A stretch of 64,000 nucleotides of DNA, taken from assembly GCA_963971425.1 (NCBI GenBank), contig OZ020517.1, positions 20,222,462 through 20,286,461 of the forward strand. The letters run 5' to 3'. The translations under genes and the position numbers were made by a program. Numbering within the stretch: the first letter of the stretch is position 1; each line of letters begins with the position of its first letter. The stretch is from Bryoerythrophyllum caledonicum (taxonomy: Eukaryota > Streptophyta > Bryopsida > Pottiales > Pottiaceae). Of the stretch, positions 26,104-37,170 are shown in pieces. The notes under the pieces were generated by a model. The model ran no database searches. It had not been told where the DNA came from and worked only from the letters and a program-made list of their open reading frames with translations.

Positions 26104-27903
26104 TCAGTGAAATTTTCCATTCTTGGAATCCCATAGTTTAGAACACCCTAATACGATATGACGTGTGATGGTAGACTTCCTAAATCCAGTACTAGCCCCA
26201 CATCCGGAAAGAGGATTCTCTCGAACAAAATCAGCAACAAAGAGCTTAGAGGCAATCATAATCTACAGCCATGGAAGCATGGTGTTCATGAGGAACCGGT
26301 CCGGCGATTCACCAGACCACTCCGAAGGATGAACAACCTTGAACTGCCCGTTGAGGAGGTTCTTCTCTGGGCTATCGTCAACAAGCAATGCCCGATCAAG
26401 GTCCACATGCTCAAGAACACCTCTAAGTTTTCTAAGATCTTTCATCATGTACTTCTTGTCTGTCTTGCCCTTGCTTCTGGGAAAGGAAGAAAACGTCACA
26501 TCGTTCTGTGACAAAACCGGCAGCTACTCTCGTTTGAGAGAAGAACCAGACAGAACACAGTCTAACATGAATTCAATGTTTCTCAGAATGGCGCAACTCC
26601 ATACCACAACATTAGCCTTACTCCACAACCAGTGCAAAAACGGAACACAGTCGGGTCTAGGGATACAACCGCGACCGCTATCAGTTCTGTGGACCAAAAA
26701 TCCATTCAAGTCTAGGACGACCGTGTACCTCGGATCCATTACCTTTGCAGAGCGAGGGGCGACAGTCAGAGCGGGTGGAGGTATTTCAGCTACAGCAAAC
26801 CAAAGAGCAAGCATTAGTGGAAAGCGAAGGACATCGAAAGATCTTCCTATCTAGCAATATAGAGCACCAAAAGGAGGAAGTTCGGACATCGAAAGATCTT
26901 CCTATCAAGATCTATAAAATACCAAATGAAGGAGGCGAGGACATCAGAAGATCTTCCCATCTAGATATATAGAGCACCAAGAAGGCGATGACATCAGAAG
27001 ATATTCCCATCTATCGAAACATTGCAAAAAGAGGAGAGTAGTGAAGGTAGAGCGGCCTCCAAGAGATGTACCTTCAGAAGAGGGTGAACCACCAGAATGG
27101 GCACCGCAACGTGCATTCATCTCCCCAACAGCAGCTTCATCATGAAGCAACTCCGAGTTGACCCTGTAATCCTGGCTAAACTTCAGTGAGTCTGAAACTG
27201 CATCATTGATCGCAGACTTCAACACGTTCGCAAGAGGGTTGAAGGCATGCAAAGATTCACTAGCCTCATTGAATATCCCAGCCAACAATTCTTCCGCAAT
27301 CTTCACGCCATCTCGGGAAGAAGTCCGAGCTTGAGGAGTTGGAGGAGACGCGGAGCAATCAGTAGCAAGAAGTTTGGCAAGTGTATGTGCAGCCGAGTGT
27401 TGCTCACGATCCGAGATAGTCCCCAGTGCAGCGTTGGAACTAGGCTTAGATGATGCATCTACCTCCATTGGCATCGCGCCGGACATAGGACGCTGAACAT
27501 CGTCCAATGGAACTTTCGGTGGAGATAAACGTACAATCGGACATGTCACTCTCGTCCTAGAGCGAGATTTTCCCGGGGTACACTCCGTCGTGTATATAAA
27601 TACTGGCTTCTTATATTTCGAAACAGTTGGTTTCGACCACGGTGCAACAACTGCCTCGATGTCCTGTGGCAGCTATTCAACAAGGGCCTCAACAGAGTTG
27701 TCCTCGATGCCTTCATCGGCCATTCCACTCACACCTCCATGCTCGATGTCGGACAACGACGCCACTCCATCCATTGCCTCGGTATGAGCAGCAAGACGTA
27801 CCACCACGTCTTCACCAGTGCATGCACTCATGTCCTGGATATTAGGCCACCGTCGAGCATTCCGAATGGAGGGATCCCCCTTCGCACATAACCCCGATGG
27901 CAT
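26104..27903 (-). CDS. FCP1/NIF-like HAD-fold protein with long N-terminal region (element gene)
   Basis: Exon 1 is 27072-27903 from ATG, exon 2 starts at 26789; donor GAAG|GTACAT and acceptor TGCTGTAG|CT match in phase. The N-terminal 270 residues are low-complexity and unrecognised. Exon 2 carries an FCP1-like domain: TVVLDLNGFLVH (first Asp kept, second replaced by Asn), NVVVWSCA, then DLDRALLVDDSPEKN and HPSEWSG. The frame is continuous only if TAG at 27673, 26524 and 26263 is decoded. Sequence on both sides of each stays in the same frame, and at 26524 the TAG sits inside the HAD domain between two recognisable motifs. The first TGA is at 26104; alternatively exon 2 splices to 25931. Under the standard code it would be a broken gene. 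Confidence 0.65.
26790..27071 (-). repeat. Intron filled by a 53-bp tandem repeat carrying the palindrome
   Basis: The 282-bp intron between the first two FCP1-gene exons contains about four copies of a 50-55 bp unit (starting near 26830, 26885, 26939, 26989). Each unit has one copy of the CATCGAAAGATCTTCCTATC-type motif plus TATAGAGCACCAA(G/A) and AGGCGA-like spacers. Confidence 0.8.
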
Positions 27904-27989
27904 AGATTTAGGACAGAGAATTAGAACATGATAGAATTAGGGTGCTCAAATTTTCGTATAAAAAACGGGCAAAACATAAGACCAATGTG

Positions 27990-28009
27990 GATCGAAAGAT
28001 CTTCCTATC
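27990..28009 (+). promoter_or_regulatory. Dispersed 20-bp near-palindrome, intergenic copy
   Basis: GATCGAAAGATCTTCCTATC lies between the two element genes, upstream of the FCP1-like gene start at 27903. Other copies in the element start at 25967, 26832, 26887, 26942, 26992, 28968, 30507, 30542, 30595, 30747, 30801, 32285, 32341, 32399, 32466, 32523, 32592, 32650, 32717 and 32775. None overlaps a proposed coding exon. Confidence 0.85.
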
Positions 28010-28220
28010 CTCCAGTACTCACTGAGGAATGAAGGATCCTCCAATCCACAAAGACTAACCGAGGAACTTCTAAAACAAAAAAATTTACAATAATATACAA
28101 AACAAATTACAATAGTAAACCAAAAAAATTCCCTATTAGATTACTGAGCATCTAAAAAATTGTTATGAACCGTCAGAAGATTAATTGTTCTAGTGATTGA
28201 GTTTGGAGTGAGCCGCTGCA

Positions 28221-31200
28221 TCATACTTGAGAATTGTGCGGAGAGGAGCCTTCTCCTACAGGACCCTGAGACGGTAGAAACTCGTCATGCTGATGGGGTA
28301 GCGGCTCTTTCGAGACTTTCTTCTTTAAAATCTTACTCTTTCGAGGCTGCCGAACTTGGACCTCCTCCTCCTTGTCCTCCGGCTTGTCCTCTCGCTCGTC
28401 CTCCCGCTCGTCCTCCTCCTCGTCCTCTGGCTCGTCCTCCCGCTCGTCCTCCCCCTTGTCCTCCGTGCTCAATTCTTCATCAGATGGCTCTTGCCGATGT
28501 TTCATCCGCGTCTCCGGGTTGATGTCCTCCTCCTCATCTTCGTTCTCCAACTCTTCCTCCTCGTCCTCATTTGCCTCATCCCTCTGCGTTTGCCTGGACG
28601 CCACAATCACCTCTTGCTCGTCGGTAGAGACCAAATTCTTACGATCGTGCCTTCTCTACGAGGCCCGCTCCTTCTTCCTGGGCTGTCTATCCCTGGGCTC
28701 TATCATCATGTGCTCCTTCATCCTGGGCTGCTTCTTCCTGGTTCGTTTCTCTTGTTCTGAAACTGTTACAGCAGCCACTTTTTGAGAGTCCCACATACAT
28801 GTGGCCGTCTTTATGGCAGCCAGATGTTCGTCCTTCGAATAGACGACCTCGATGACTTGCGCGCCCTTTGTCTGCAAGCAAAATCGAGCAACACAAATGA
28901 GAACTTGGAATGCCAACAAGCACAATGCATCAACGAGAATCACACACATCATAGCATACCGCGGGGAGATCGAAATATATTCCTATCCACTTACCAAACC
29001 AAGCTAGGTTATTGCAGGGCCTCCACCGATGTTCACAATGACATTCTTGGGCGCCGCAAGTGTCCCAATAATATCATCAACCGCGTCGATATTGAAATTC
29101 GCCCACCTCAGCTAATTCCACTGCGTTGTCGCATTCTTGAAATCCGATGCGGATACTACAGACTTGAATGGCATGTCGTTCCCAAAGAATCGACGAAAGG
29201 ATGCTGTAGGCTGGCAACCCTGTTCATTCCCATAGACAAAATTGAAGTAGAGAGGAAGTGTCAATTCAAGAGTTGGAGGTCTCTTGAAGCCCTCAGTACC
29301 CTCCGTGATATATAATGTCGATGAAAAATTCCATGGTTTGATCTGGTGAACCGTCGAACCCTTCTCCGCAATAGCATTCGCAACGTCCACCATACCATCC
29401 CGGTCGGTGATAAACACGCCAGGATTACGAGCCCTCCGAAATTGATGCTCATCCTTGTACTCCATGGCCTGCAAAGTTCTCACGACCCGCTCATGGATAC
29501 CGTTGAAATCGGATTCAAGGCCAGTATCTCGATCAACGAAGCAAGAAACAAACACCACGTTTGCATCCATCGCCAACCATCCCTTCTCCAATAATGTGGA
29601 CAAGCGGGTAGACTTCTCAACATCCCCAGTAAGCCTGTCCATGGTGTTGCACCTATAAAAGGTGGAAAATGACTCAACGGCAGTCGACGGCTCGGGCAGA
29701 CGCTCCTGCGATGAAATTTGCCTCTGTTGATCGAAGAGCAACTTCAGAACGGCTGGAAAGTCTTCTGGCTTCGAGGATGGCGCCAAGTTATTCCCTCGCT
29801 TTGCAAAGAACTTAATGCCACCCTTATCCTTCATCAACCTGTCATACCAAGACTCAACGACAAACTCCGAGACCTTGAATTCATTGACCACATCACCGTA
29901 CTCCGTCTCCGTGTAAGACACATCCTTCTGAGTCTTTGACTTCAGCGGCTTCGACTTAAAGTAGTGCATAAACTCATTTTTGATGAGTCTCTTCTCCTTC
30001 TCGATGATGCACCAGTATTCAAGTCCCTTAAGTACAGGAGCCTTCTTCGTGGACTTGGTCGACTTAATCGAGCACTTCTTCTCCATGACCAGCTTAGCAA
30101 CTCTGTCAATATCGGTCTCCCACATGGCATACATCGGCTGAAGATCGGCCTTTCTCATGGCCCTACTTTGGTACCGCCTTTGCTTTGCCCTCTCCCTCCT
30201 CACCACAGCATCCGCATCATCGGCCTCGTCGGTAGAGTCGTCGTCCGCACCTCCAGGAAAAGTGCATTGCACCCCGTATGGATCACGTAGTAGACCACTG
30301 ATCCAGTTCTCCTGGATGCTAAGCCAGGTCTGATAAACTCGCTCATCGACAAAGAGAAGCGGCAGCTTTGGCTGACTAGTGGCATCATCTTCTGTGAAGT
30401 CATTCTTCGTGAAAACAACGGGAACCTTATCTAGCCAAGCTTGCACGAAAAAAATCGACACAAAGAACATCATCAGAGACTCGGAACGAAGAAAGCACGA
30501 GGGTATGATAGGAAGATCTTCCCATCCAGTGAGACGCTGAGGATAGGAATATCTTTCGATCTATAAGAATGACACGAAGTCCAGAGGCAGAGAAGATAGG
30601 AAGATCTTTCGATCTAAAAGAATGACGCAAAGTCTAGAGGCAGAGAAGTTAGAGCATACGCTAATGCAACGAGGTCAAAAGGTGCATGGGAAAATCCTTA
30701 GAACAACAACATCCAACAATAATAACAGACGTCAAATGACACTACGGATAGACAGATATTTCGATCTCTGTGATCACTGCGGTGATTAGAGGACCCTTGG
30801 GATAGGAATATATTCCGATCAATTCCGTGGTAAACAACATAACAACGCGGACAAGAAAATGCAATATAACAAATGGTTTCAGACTTACTTTGAATTGAGG
30901 CGAGTGTGCCAAACCATTTGGAGACGGCTTTGGACACCCCGCCTCGGCCCAGCTTTTCCGTGCAAGTCCCAGTTGAGTAAGATAATTGCTCTCCGCCCTA
31001 ACTCCGGCCAGATCTTGGTTAAGGATTCTTGAGTATTAGCACAACTTCCCAAAGTTGGTTGGATCTACCCAAACGATGGTAATTATGAAGCTTTGTGCGT
31101 CGGCTAGCTCATCATCACTAAGAGACTTCTCGGCAACAAGGACTTTATGCACAGCGACGTAGTGCTGCCCACCGATGATAACGTAGTGCGTATCATCTGT

Positions 31201-32250
31201 AATGTCCCGTCTTGTCGGCTTTGTCATAAAATACTCGAATAAACTATCGACGGGATCCACACCAAAGTCGTCAGCAGCAGGCTTGTTTTTAATCGGCATA
31301 ACGTACAGATGCTGAAGCGAAGCTTGAAACGGCATCGTCCGCTTGTGGTCAACGATCTCGCCAACACGTTTCTTCTCCAGCTTCCGATACACCACCACCC
31401 CGGGTGTGGCCCTATGCAGACATTGAATTCCGACGACGAGGTCAGTCTTCGCATCATCGAGTCTCTTTACCGGGCGCGTACCAAATACATGCAGACTCGA
31501 GAATTCTTTCTCGTACAACGCCCTCACTTTCTGCAGGTCCTGTGCCGAATACTTCGAAATAGAACTGCTCGATAACATCACGGCTTGAGCCAATGAGAAT
31601 TCTTCAATCTTGGGATCTGACTTCTTCCGCTGTTTCTTCGTGTCTCCAACTCCTGAAGTCTCCCCAGCTGCCTGTGACGGCCTCTTCTTCTTTTTGGGAG
31701 GTGTAGGCGGATCCTGCTTGGCCAACTCGCTATTGGCGGCATCACGACAAGCTCGGAGCTCCGCCCAACTGTCAATAATTCGATCAACGTCAGGTCCCGT
31801 CCTAGCAATAGAAAAACCATGATCTCTGACCGAAGCACAAAGTCGGGGGACCATATCCTTTGTTGATACAAAAAGGCCGTAGATCCTCGAACACTTTGCA
31901 CTTGCAACAAACTCCTTAATAACAAGAACAACAGTGTCTTCAATTCCACGCACGTCCACCACATCCAGCACCTCCACGTTTCGAATCGTGAGCGCTATCA
32001 TTTCTTCACGTCCCTCGGCGACATCGGCTACAAACATAACTGGCGCAATTTAGATTGTCGGCTTCGAATCATCCGGAACCCAAGCAAGACCCCATTCGGT
32101 GACATAACTTGCTATGAACAAGGCGCTCGGTTTAGGTTCTTCGAATGTGCGGCCAACGGCCTTGACACCACAGTTCACTGCATCACGGAGGCAGTGAGGA
32201 CACCAGTCCTTGTTCGTCTCCAACCATGGAATCAAGTTTGCACTGCTCAT
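28221..32250 (-). CDS. Large unknown protein with weak ParB-like motif, TAR codons in frame (element gene)
   Basis: Minus-strand gene of about 1150 residues in three exon blocks: 32250-30889, 30439-28995 and 28871-28221. The intron 28994-28872 has a canonical GTAAGT donor, a TGCTTGCAG acceptor and matching phase. The first intron's exact splice sites are uncertain because the phases of the obvious sites differ. The frame passes TAA at 32050 and 31036 and TAG at 29112, 29004 and 28656, then ends at TGA 28221. Features: CPHC near the start; a Lys/Pro-rich linker; at about 31140-31250 (plus) the phrase YVIIGGQHYVAVHK, loosely like the ParB nuclease motif; a Cys/Asp-rich central region (MDANVVFVSCFVD); a strongly basic then very acidic Glu/Asp tail. 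The family is unknown to me. The start ATG 32250 is provisional; it could follow an acceptor. Confidence 0.6.
30442..30888 (-). repeat. Intron with five copies of the 20-bp palindrome
   Basis: Non-coding interval inside the large element gene. Motif copies at 30507, 30542, 30595, 30747 and 30801. The two at 30542 and 30595 sit in a roughly 53-bp direct repeat with ATAAGAATGACACGAAGTCC-like spacer. Confidence 0.75.
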
Positions 32251-32284
32251 ACAAACAGAATGGTCAGATCAAACGGCATGGTGG

Positions 32285-32794
32285 GATAGGAATCTACCGA
32301 TCAAAACTAAACCAGACGTCGCAAAGTATCAACGCGAAGGGATAGGAAGATCTATCAATCCACAAACACACAAGTAACCCAAGCCCACCGCAGTGTGGGA
32401 TAGGAATATAATCCGATCTACGAACTCCCTCTAAACTAATCCCGATCCCATGCCCAACAAGGAGAGATGGGAAGATATACCGATCCACAAACTCTCAAGC
32501 ATCAGAAGCCCACCGCAGTGTGGAATAGGAATATATTCCGATCAACAAACAGCCTCTAAACTAATACCGATCCTATGACCCCACAAGGATAGATGGGAAG
32601 ATCTACCAATCCACAAACTCTTAAGCAACCCAGGCCCACCGCAGAGTAGGATAGAAATATATTCCGATCTACGAACTCCCTTGAACTAATCTTGACCCTA
32701 TGACCCCAGATAGAGAGATGGGAAGATCTACCGATCCACAAACTATCAAGCAACCCAAGCCCACCGCAGAGTAGGATAGGAATATATTCCTATC
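32285..32794. repeat. Array of about 125-bp units, two palindrome variants per unit
   Basis: Four units (starting near 32285, 32399, 32523, 32650, with a final half at 32775). Each unit has an A-type site, consensus GATAGGAATATATTCCGATC, and about 65 bp later a B-type site, consensus GATGGGAAGATCTACCGATC. The spacers are conserved: CTCTAAACTAATCCCGATCC after A sites, and CCACAAACTCTCAAGC with GCCCACCGCAG after B sites. The array lies just upstream of the large element gene, in promoter or first-intron position. Confidence 0.9.
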
Positions 32795-34400
32795 ATCTAA
32801 AATCCTAAACCTCAAGGAGATATCGCTATATCCACTGATAAAGGAAGTGCTTTGGAAACCTTTCTCTCAATAAGGAGGGATACATTGAACTATCTATCTA
32901 CTGCACCTTGAATTCCAATGCATAATATAACTAAGCATAGTGAATATCATATGATATTCATTGATCTAGGTTTGTGTGTATCACAACAGAGATCATTCAG
33001 AGCATGGAATCTTACTTGACATGATTTTCTGAGGTGGTTTCGGACATCGTGCTGCGTCCTAAACAGTGCACAATCTGAAGATCACAAGAAAACATGTTGG
33101 AATTAGTCGTTATTGATTAGTTACATGATTAATACGTAACTAGTATAAGCAGATTGATATTCATTTGAGGAACTCTATTCCGAAGTGAAAAAAAAACGAA
33201 CTGGAGATAATCATAGCCTAGGTTTAGTACGTTGTTTTGGTTCTAAAATCCTTCAAGCATGCAAGAAAAAGCTGAGGAATAAGAATGAGCGCTGAAATTA
33301 CCTTCGTCTGTATGAATCACCGCATCGAGGCACCCGCTGGTTAGCACTAGGGTTGCACATGTTGGACGCACCCGTTAGCTGCAGTCGCTCGTTCGAAAAT
33401 TACTCGCTTGCTCGCTCCCTTAGAACCTTCAAACACCAGCACTGCTCGTGCTCTTCATGGAACTTCCGACGATGCTCTTGATGGCGCTCACGAAATCGCC
33501 TTTGACCGACACTAACACCACGCACTCCTGCTGCTGCTACTCACAAATAGACCTCGCACTTCTGCTGCATCTACTCACAAATTGACCTCGCACTCAAACT
33601 CACGCTAACGTACTACAGTCCATACACAACGCAAGAAAAAACAACACGAAAAACAACACGTGGGAGGAGAGAGACGAAGAGGGGAAGCTAAGAAAACAAG
33701 AAGCGTTTGAAAAGCAAGAATGGGAGGACTTGGAAGAGCTGGAGTTGGTGGTGGCGGGAGGGAGGTAATTGAAAAGTAATGATGATGGAACCAAGCCGTC
33801 AACCACGACGGCTGAGTTACCATTTGGCACTTCTAATGATGATGTTTCCATCATTTGTCTCGAGTGAACTTCTCTACAAGCCGTGAAGTTATTTTTTTTA
33901 TTTGACTTTTCATTACTTTCTTGTGTGATTTGAGTCTTCATTACTTTCTTCTCATGAATTTTCATTACTTTCTTTACGTGAACTTTTTTGAATTGTAAAT
34001 TTAAATTGCAAATTTTATTTATACATTTGATTTCCAAATTTAATTTTACACATTTCATTTGCAAATTTTATTTTCACACATTTCATTTGTAAATATAATT
34101 TTACACATTTCAATTATGAACTTACTTTTCACAATTTAATTTCCAAAGTGGCGGCCGCGGTATTCTACATGTATTATGGTGTATTTGAACATGATAAAGT
34201 TTAAACTTTGGAATAACCTTCAAATGAAAGATGTTAGTTGAAAATTAACAAATGAATGAAGTAAGTCTTGTTGATTCAAATACAATTTCTAAATACATCA
34301 AAATCCAGAAGATTAACTATTATTAAACAATCAAGGTATATACATCTCCATTTGTGGATTAAATTTTTAAAACATTGAATACAACAAAAAATACTAAACT
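32795..34400. other. Right flank of the element, no supported gene
   Basis: A short possible first exon on the minus strand with ATG near 33040 (reading MSETTSENH) could belong to the large element gene, but its splice site is poor. A direct repeat of CTCACAAATNGACCTCGCACT occurs at 33540-33595. Further right the DNA is AT-rich, with repeated CATTTNATTTGCAAATTT phrases (33990-34140) and a copy of the repeat also found at 725-870 and 59230-59360. Confidence 0.4.
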
Positions 34401-34404
34401 TAAA

Positions 34405-34480
34405 CCCTGAACTCTAACCCTAATGCTAACCCTAACCCTAATCCTAAACCCTAAACCCTGTCCTAACCCTAATCCTGCAT
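34405..34480. repeat. Interstitial telomere-like repeats
   Basis: Imperfect CCCTAA and CCCTAAA units in tandem, diverged from the plant telomere repeat. Directly left of a Helitron-like end. Confidence 0.7.
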
Positions 34481-34566
34481 CCTACATCCTTAACCTTCAA
34501 ACCTTATATCCCTAAATGAAAAATTGATTCTAGTTATTTCTATTCAATCTTTCATTCATATCTTTA

Positions 34567-34830
34567 CTAGAGTGTTACCCGTGTCCTCCGGACTCAACAT
34601 TTTTTTGTGTTCACTCCCCACCTCCCCGTCCCCTAGCCCTTTCCCTCCAATCCATCGTCCCCCCCGTCCCCGGACCCCGTCCCCGTCCCCGTCCCCATCC
34701 CCAAACCCTAATCCCCGCCCCGTCCTTTTATCCAAAACCCTAACTTTTAGCTGTCCATCCAAAAGTGTTATTCATCAATGCGTTCATCCATCGACATGTT
34801 TCTCATCCTGTATTCTTTTATAGATATAGA
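34567..34830 (-). mobile_element. Short non-autonomous Helitron-like element
   Basis: On the minus strand it begins TCTATATCTATAAAAGAATA at 34830 and ends with a GTCC-GGA-GGAC hairpin, GGGTAACACT and CTAG at 34567. The flanks are A on the 5' side and T on the 3' side, as expected for Helitron insertion. It is 264 bp, with C-rich CCCCGTCCCCGT simple repeats inside. Both ends are shared with the larger element at 36546-38735. Confidence 0.75.
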
Positions 34831-34839
34831 TTCTTTTTT

Positions 34840-35816
34840 TTTATATAAATCGTATGAAGACAATAATATATATCGTATCGAGAAACAATTAGATATAAAT
34901 CGTATGGAGATATAATTGTATGTAGAATATATGTATATACAACATCTGTGTATGTAAAGTTGTAGGTTGGAAATATATGTATATATATATAAAATGTATC
35001 CACATATAATTCTTGTATGTTGTATATATGAATAAAATGTATGTATGTATAATTGTATGTTGTATATATTATACATAGATATAAATCGTATGGAGATATA
35101 ATTGTACAATAATATATATCGTATCGAGAAACAATTAGATATAAATTGTATGAAGATATAATTGTATGTTGTATATATATATACATATAACATCTGTGTA
35201 TGTATAGTTGTATGTTGGATATATATAAATATATAAAATGTATTGGTATATAATTATTGTATGACATTGTATATATGTATAAAATGTATGTATGTATAGT
35301 TGTATGTTGTAGATATAAATTTGTATGTTATATAGATATAAATCATATGGAGATATAATTGGGTGTTGTGTATATATATATAACATCTGTGTATGTATAG
35401 TAAGATAGTTGTATGTTAGATATATATAAATATATAAAATGTATCGATGTATAATTCTTGTGTGTTGTATATATGACTAAAATGTATGTATGTATAGTTG
35501 TATGTTGTATATATAGATATAAATCGTATGGTGATATAACTGTGTGTTGTATATATATATAACATCTGTGTATATATAGTTGTAGGTTGTATATATATAT
35601 AAAAATATATAAAATGTATCAATATATAATTCTTGTATGTTGTATATATGTATAAAATGTATGTTTGTATAGTTGTATGTTGTATATAAAGATATAAATC
35701 GTATGGAGATATAATTGTGTGTTGAATATATATAAAACATCTGTGTATGTATAGTTGTAGATTGTATATATATATATATATATAAATATATAAAATGTAT
35801 CGATACATAATTCTTG

Positions 35817-35867
<51 letters not shown>

Positions 35868-36042
35868 CATACAACATCTGTGTATGTATAGTAACATAGT
35901 TGTATGTTGGATATATATATATATATATAAAAAATGTATCGATATATAATTCTTGTAAGTTGTATATATGTATAAAATGTATGTATGTATAGTTGTATGT
36001 TGTATATATAGGTATAAATCATATGGAGTTATAATTGTGTGT

Positions 36043-36079
<37 letters not shown>

Positions 36080-36545
36080 CATCTGTGTATGTATAGTTGT
36101 AGGTTGGAAATATATACATATATAAAATGTATTGATATATAATTATTGCATCTTGTATATATGACTAAAATGTATGTATATATAATATATGTGAATAAAA
36201 TGTATGTATGTATAGTTGTATGTTGTATATATAGATATAAATCGTATGGAGATATAATTGTGTGTTGTATATATATATATATATATATAACATCTGTGTA
36301 TGTATAGTTGTAGGTTGTATGTATATATAAATATATAAAATGTATCGATATATAATTCTTGTATGTTGTATATATGTATAAAATGTATGTTTGTATAGTT
36401 GTATGTTGTATATAAAGATATAAATCGTATGGAGATATAATTGTGTGTTGAATATATATTAAACATCTGTGTATGTATAAGTGTAGGTTGTATATATATA
36501 TAAATATATAAGATGTATCGATATATAATTCTTGTATGTTGTATA
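34840..36545. repeat. AT-rich satellite, about nine copies of a roughly 190-bp unit
   Basis: The phrase AACATCTGTGTATGTATAGT recurs near 34940, 35184, 35380, 35560, 35735, 35870, 36078, 36290 and 36460 with variable (TA)n runs between copies. Conserved neighbours include AAATCGTATGGAGATATAAT and AAAATGTATCGATATATAAT. The long minus-strand open frames here are Tyr/Ile-rich products of this repeat, not genes. Confidence 0.9.
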
Positions 36546-36868
36546 CTAGTAGGGTACCCAGGTCCTTTGGACACCTTAATTTTTGACAGATCAACACAAA
36601 TCAACCTTGAGGTCGCCATCCTAATGGAATTTAATGGACAATTGTACATACGTTCACATAATTTACTCTAATTACACAAAAAATGTATTAAAGTGAAGCA
36701 AAATAAACTTTTTAAAATAGAAGTACCACACCATACATGTCGACACAGTATAAGACCATTTTTTATACATGTAGTAGGTGAAATAATGATATGAATTTGA
36801 AACACCATGTTTCATTGAGTTGGGTTCAAAATTCTATCTTGTATACACTAAAATCCACATCGAGTTCA

Positions 36869-37170
36869 TCACTCGTGAAAGAAGGCCACCTCCTGGATGC
36901 CGCCGAAGCAGGCCACCAGGACGCGGCACTGGCAGTCGAATGCGCCCTCGAACATGGCATCCGTCACGCCGTTCATGTACCGCGGCGAGACTACCATCAC
37001 GCCGTGGCCGCGCTGCGCGAGCACGATTGGGAGAGACCCGCACACGTCGCACACGTCGCCCAGCCCACCCGTCTTGGAGTACGGTGCCACCTCCACGGAC
37101 ACGAACACAATATTAAAGAGCGTCTTCGCGCGCTTGGTCGGGTCAGAATCGGCCAGGTCCTTGAGACCAA
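36869..37170 (-). pseudogene. Starch synthase (GT5) N-terminal catalytic fragment
   Basis: Encodes an FVSVEVAPYSKTGGLGDV motif, the ADP-glucose-binding KTGGL signature of starch and glycogen synthases, followed by LAQRGHGVMVVSPRY. A three-residue duplication (CDV) interrupts the usual GLGDVCGSLP. Only the first part of the enzyme is present, so it is a non-functional captured fragment. Confidence 0.85.

Noticed and set aside
28356-28785. Plus-strand Leu- or Ser-rich open frames of about 135 residues
   Set aside because: Antisense shadows of the Glu/Asp-rich tail of the large element gene (GAG/GAC codons read backwards).
25212-33000. Search for a suppressor tRNA (CUA or UUA anticodon) inside the element
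   Set aside because: I looked for B-box sequences (GGTTCGAANCC and its reverse) and found none convincing, so no element-encoded tRNA is claimed.
34768-36649. Long minus-strand Tyr/Ile/His-rich open frames (up to 192 residues)
   Set aside because: They are translations of the AT-rich 190-bp satellite; several frames are open at once and follow the repeat period.
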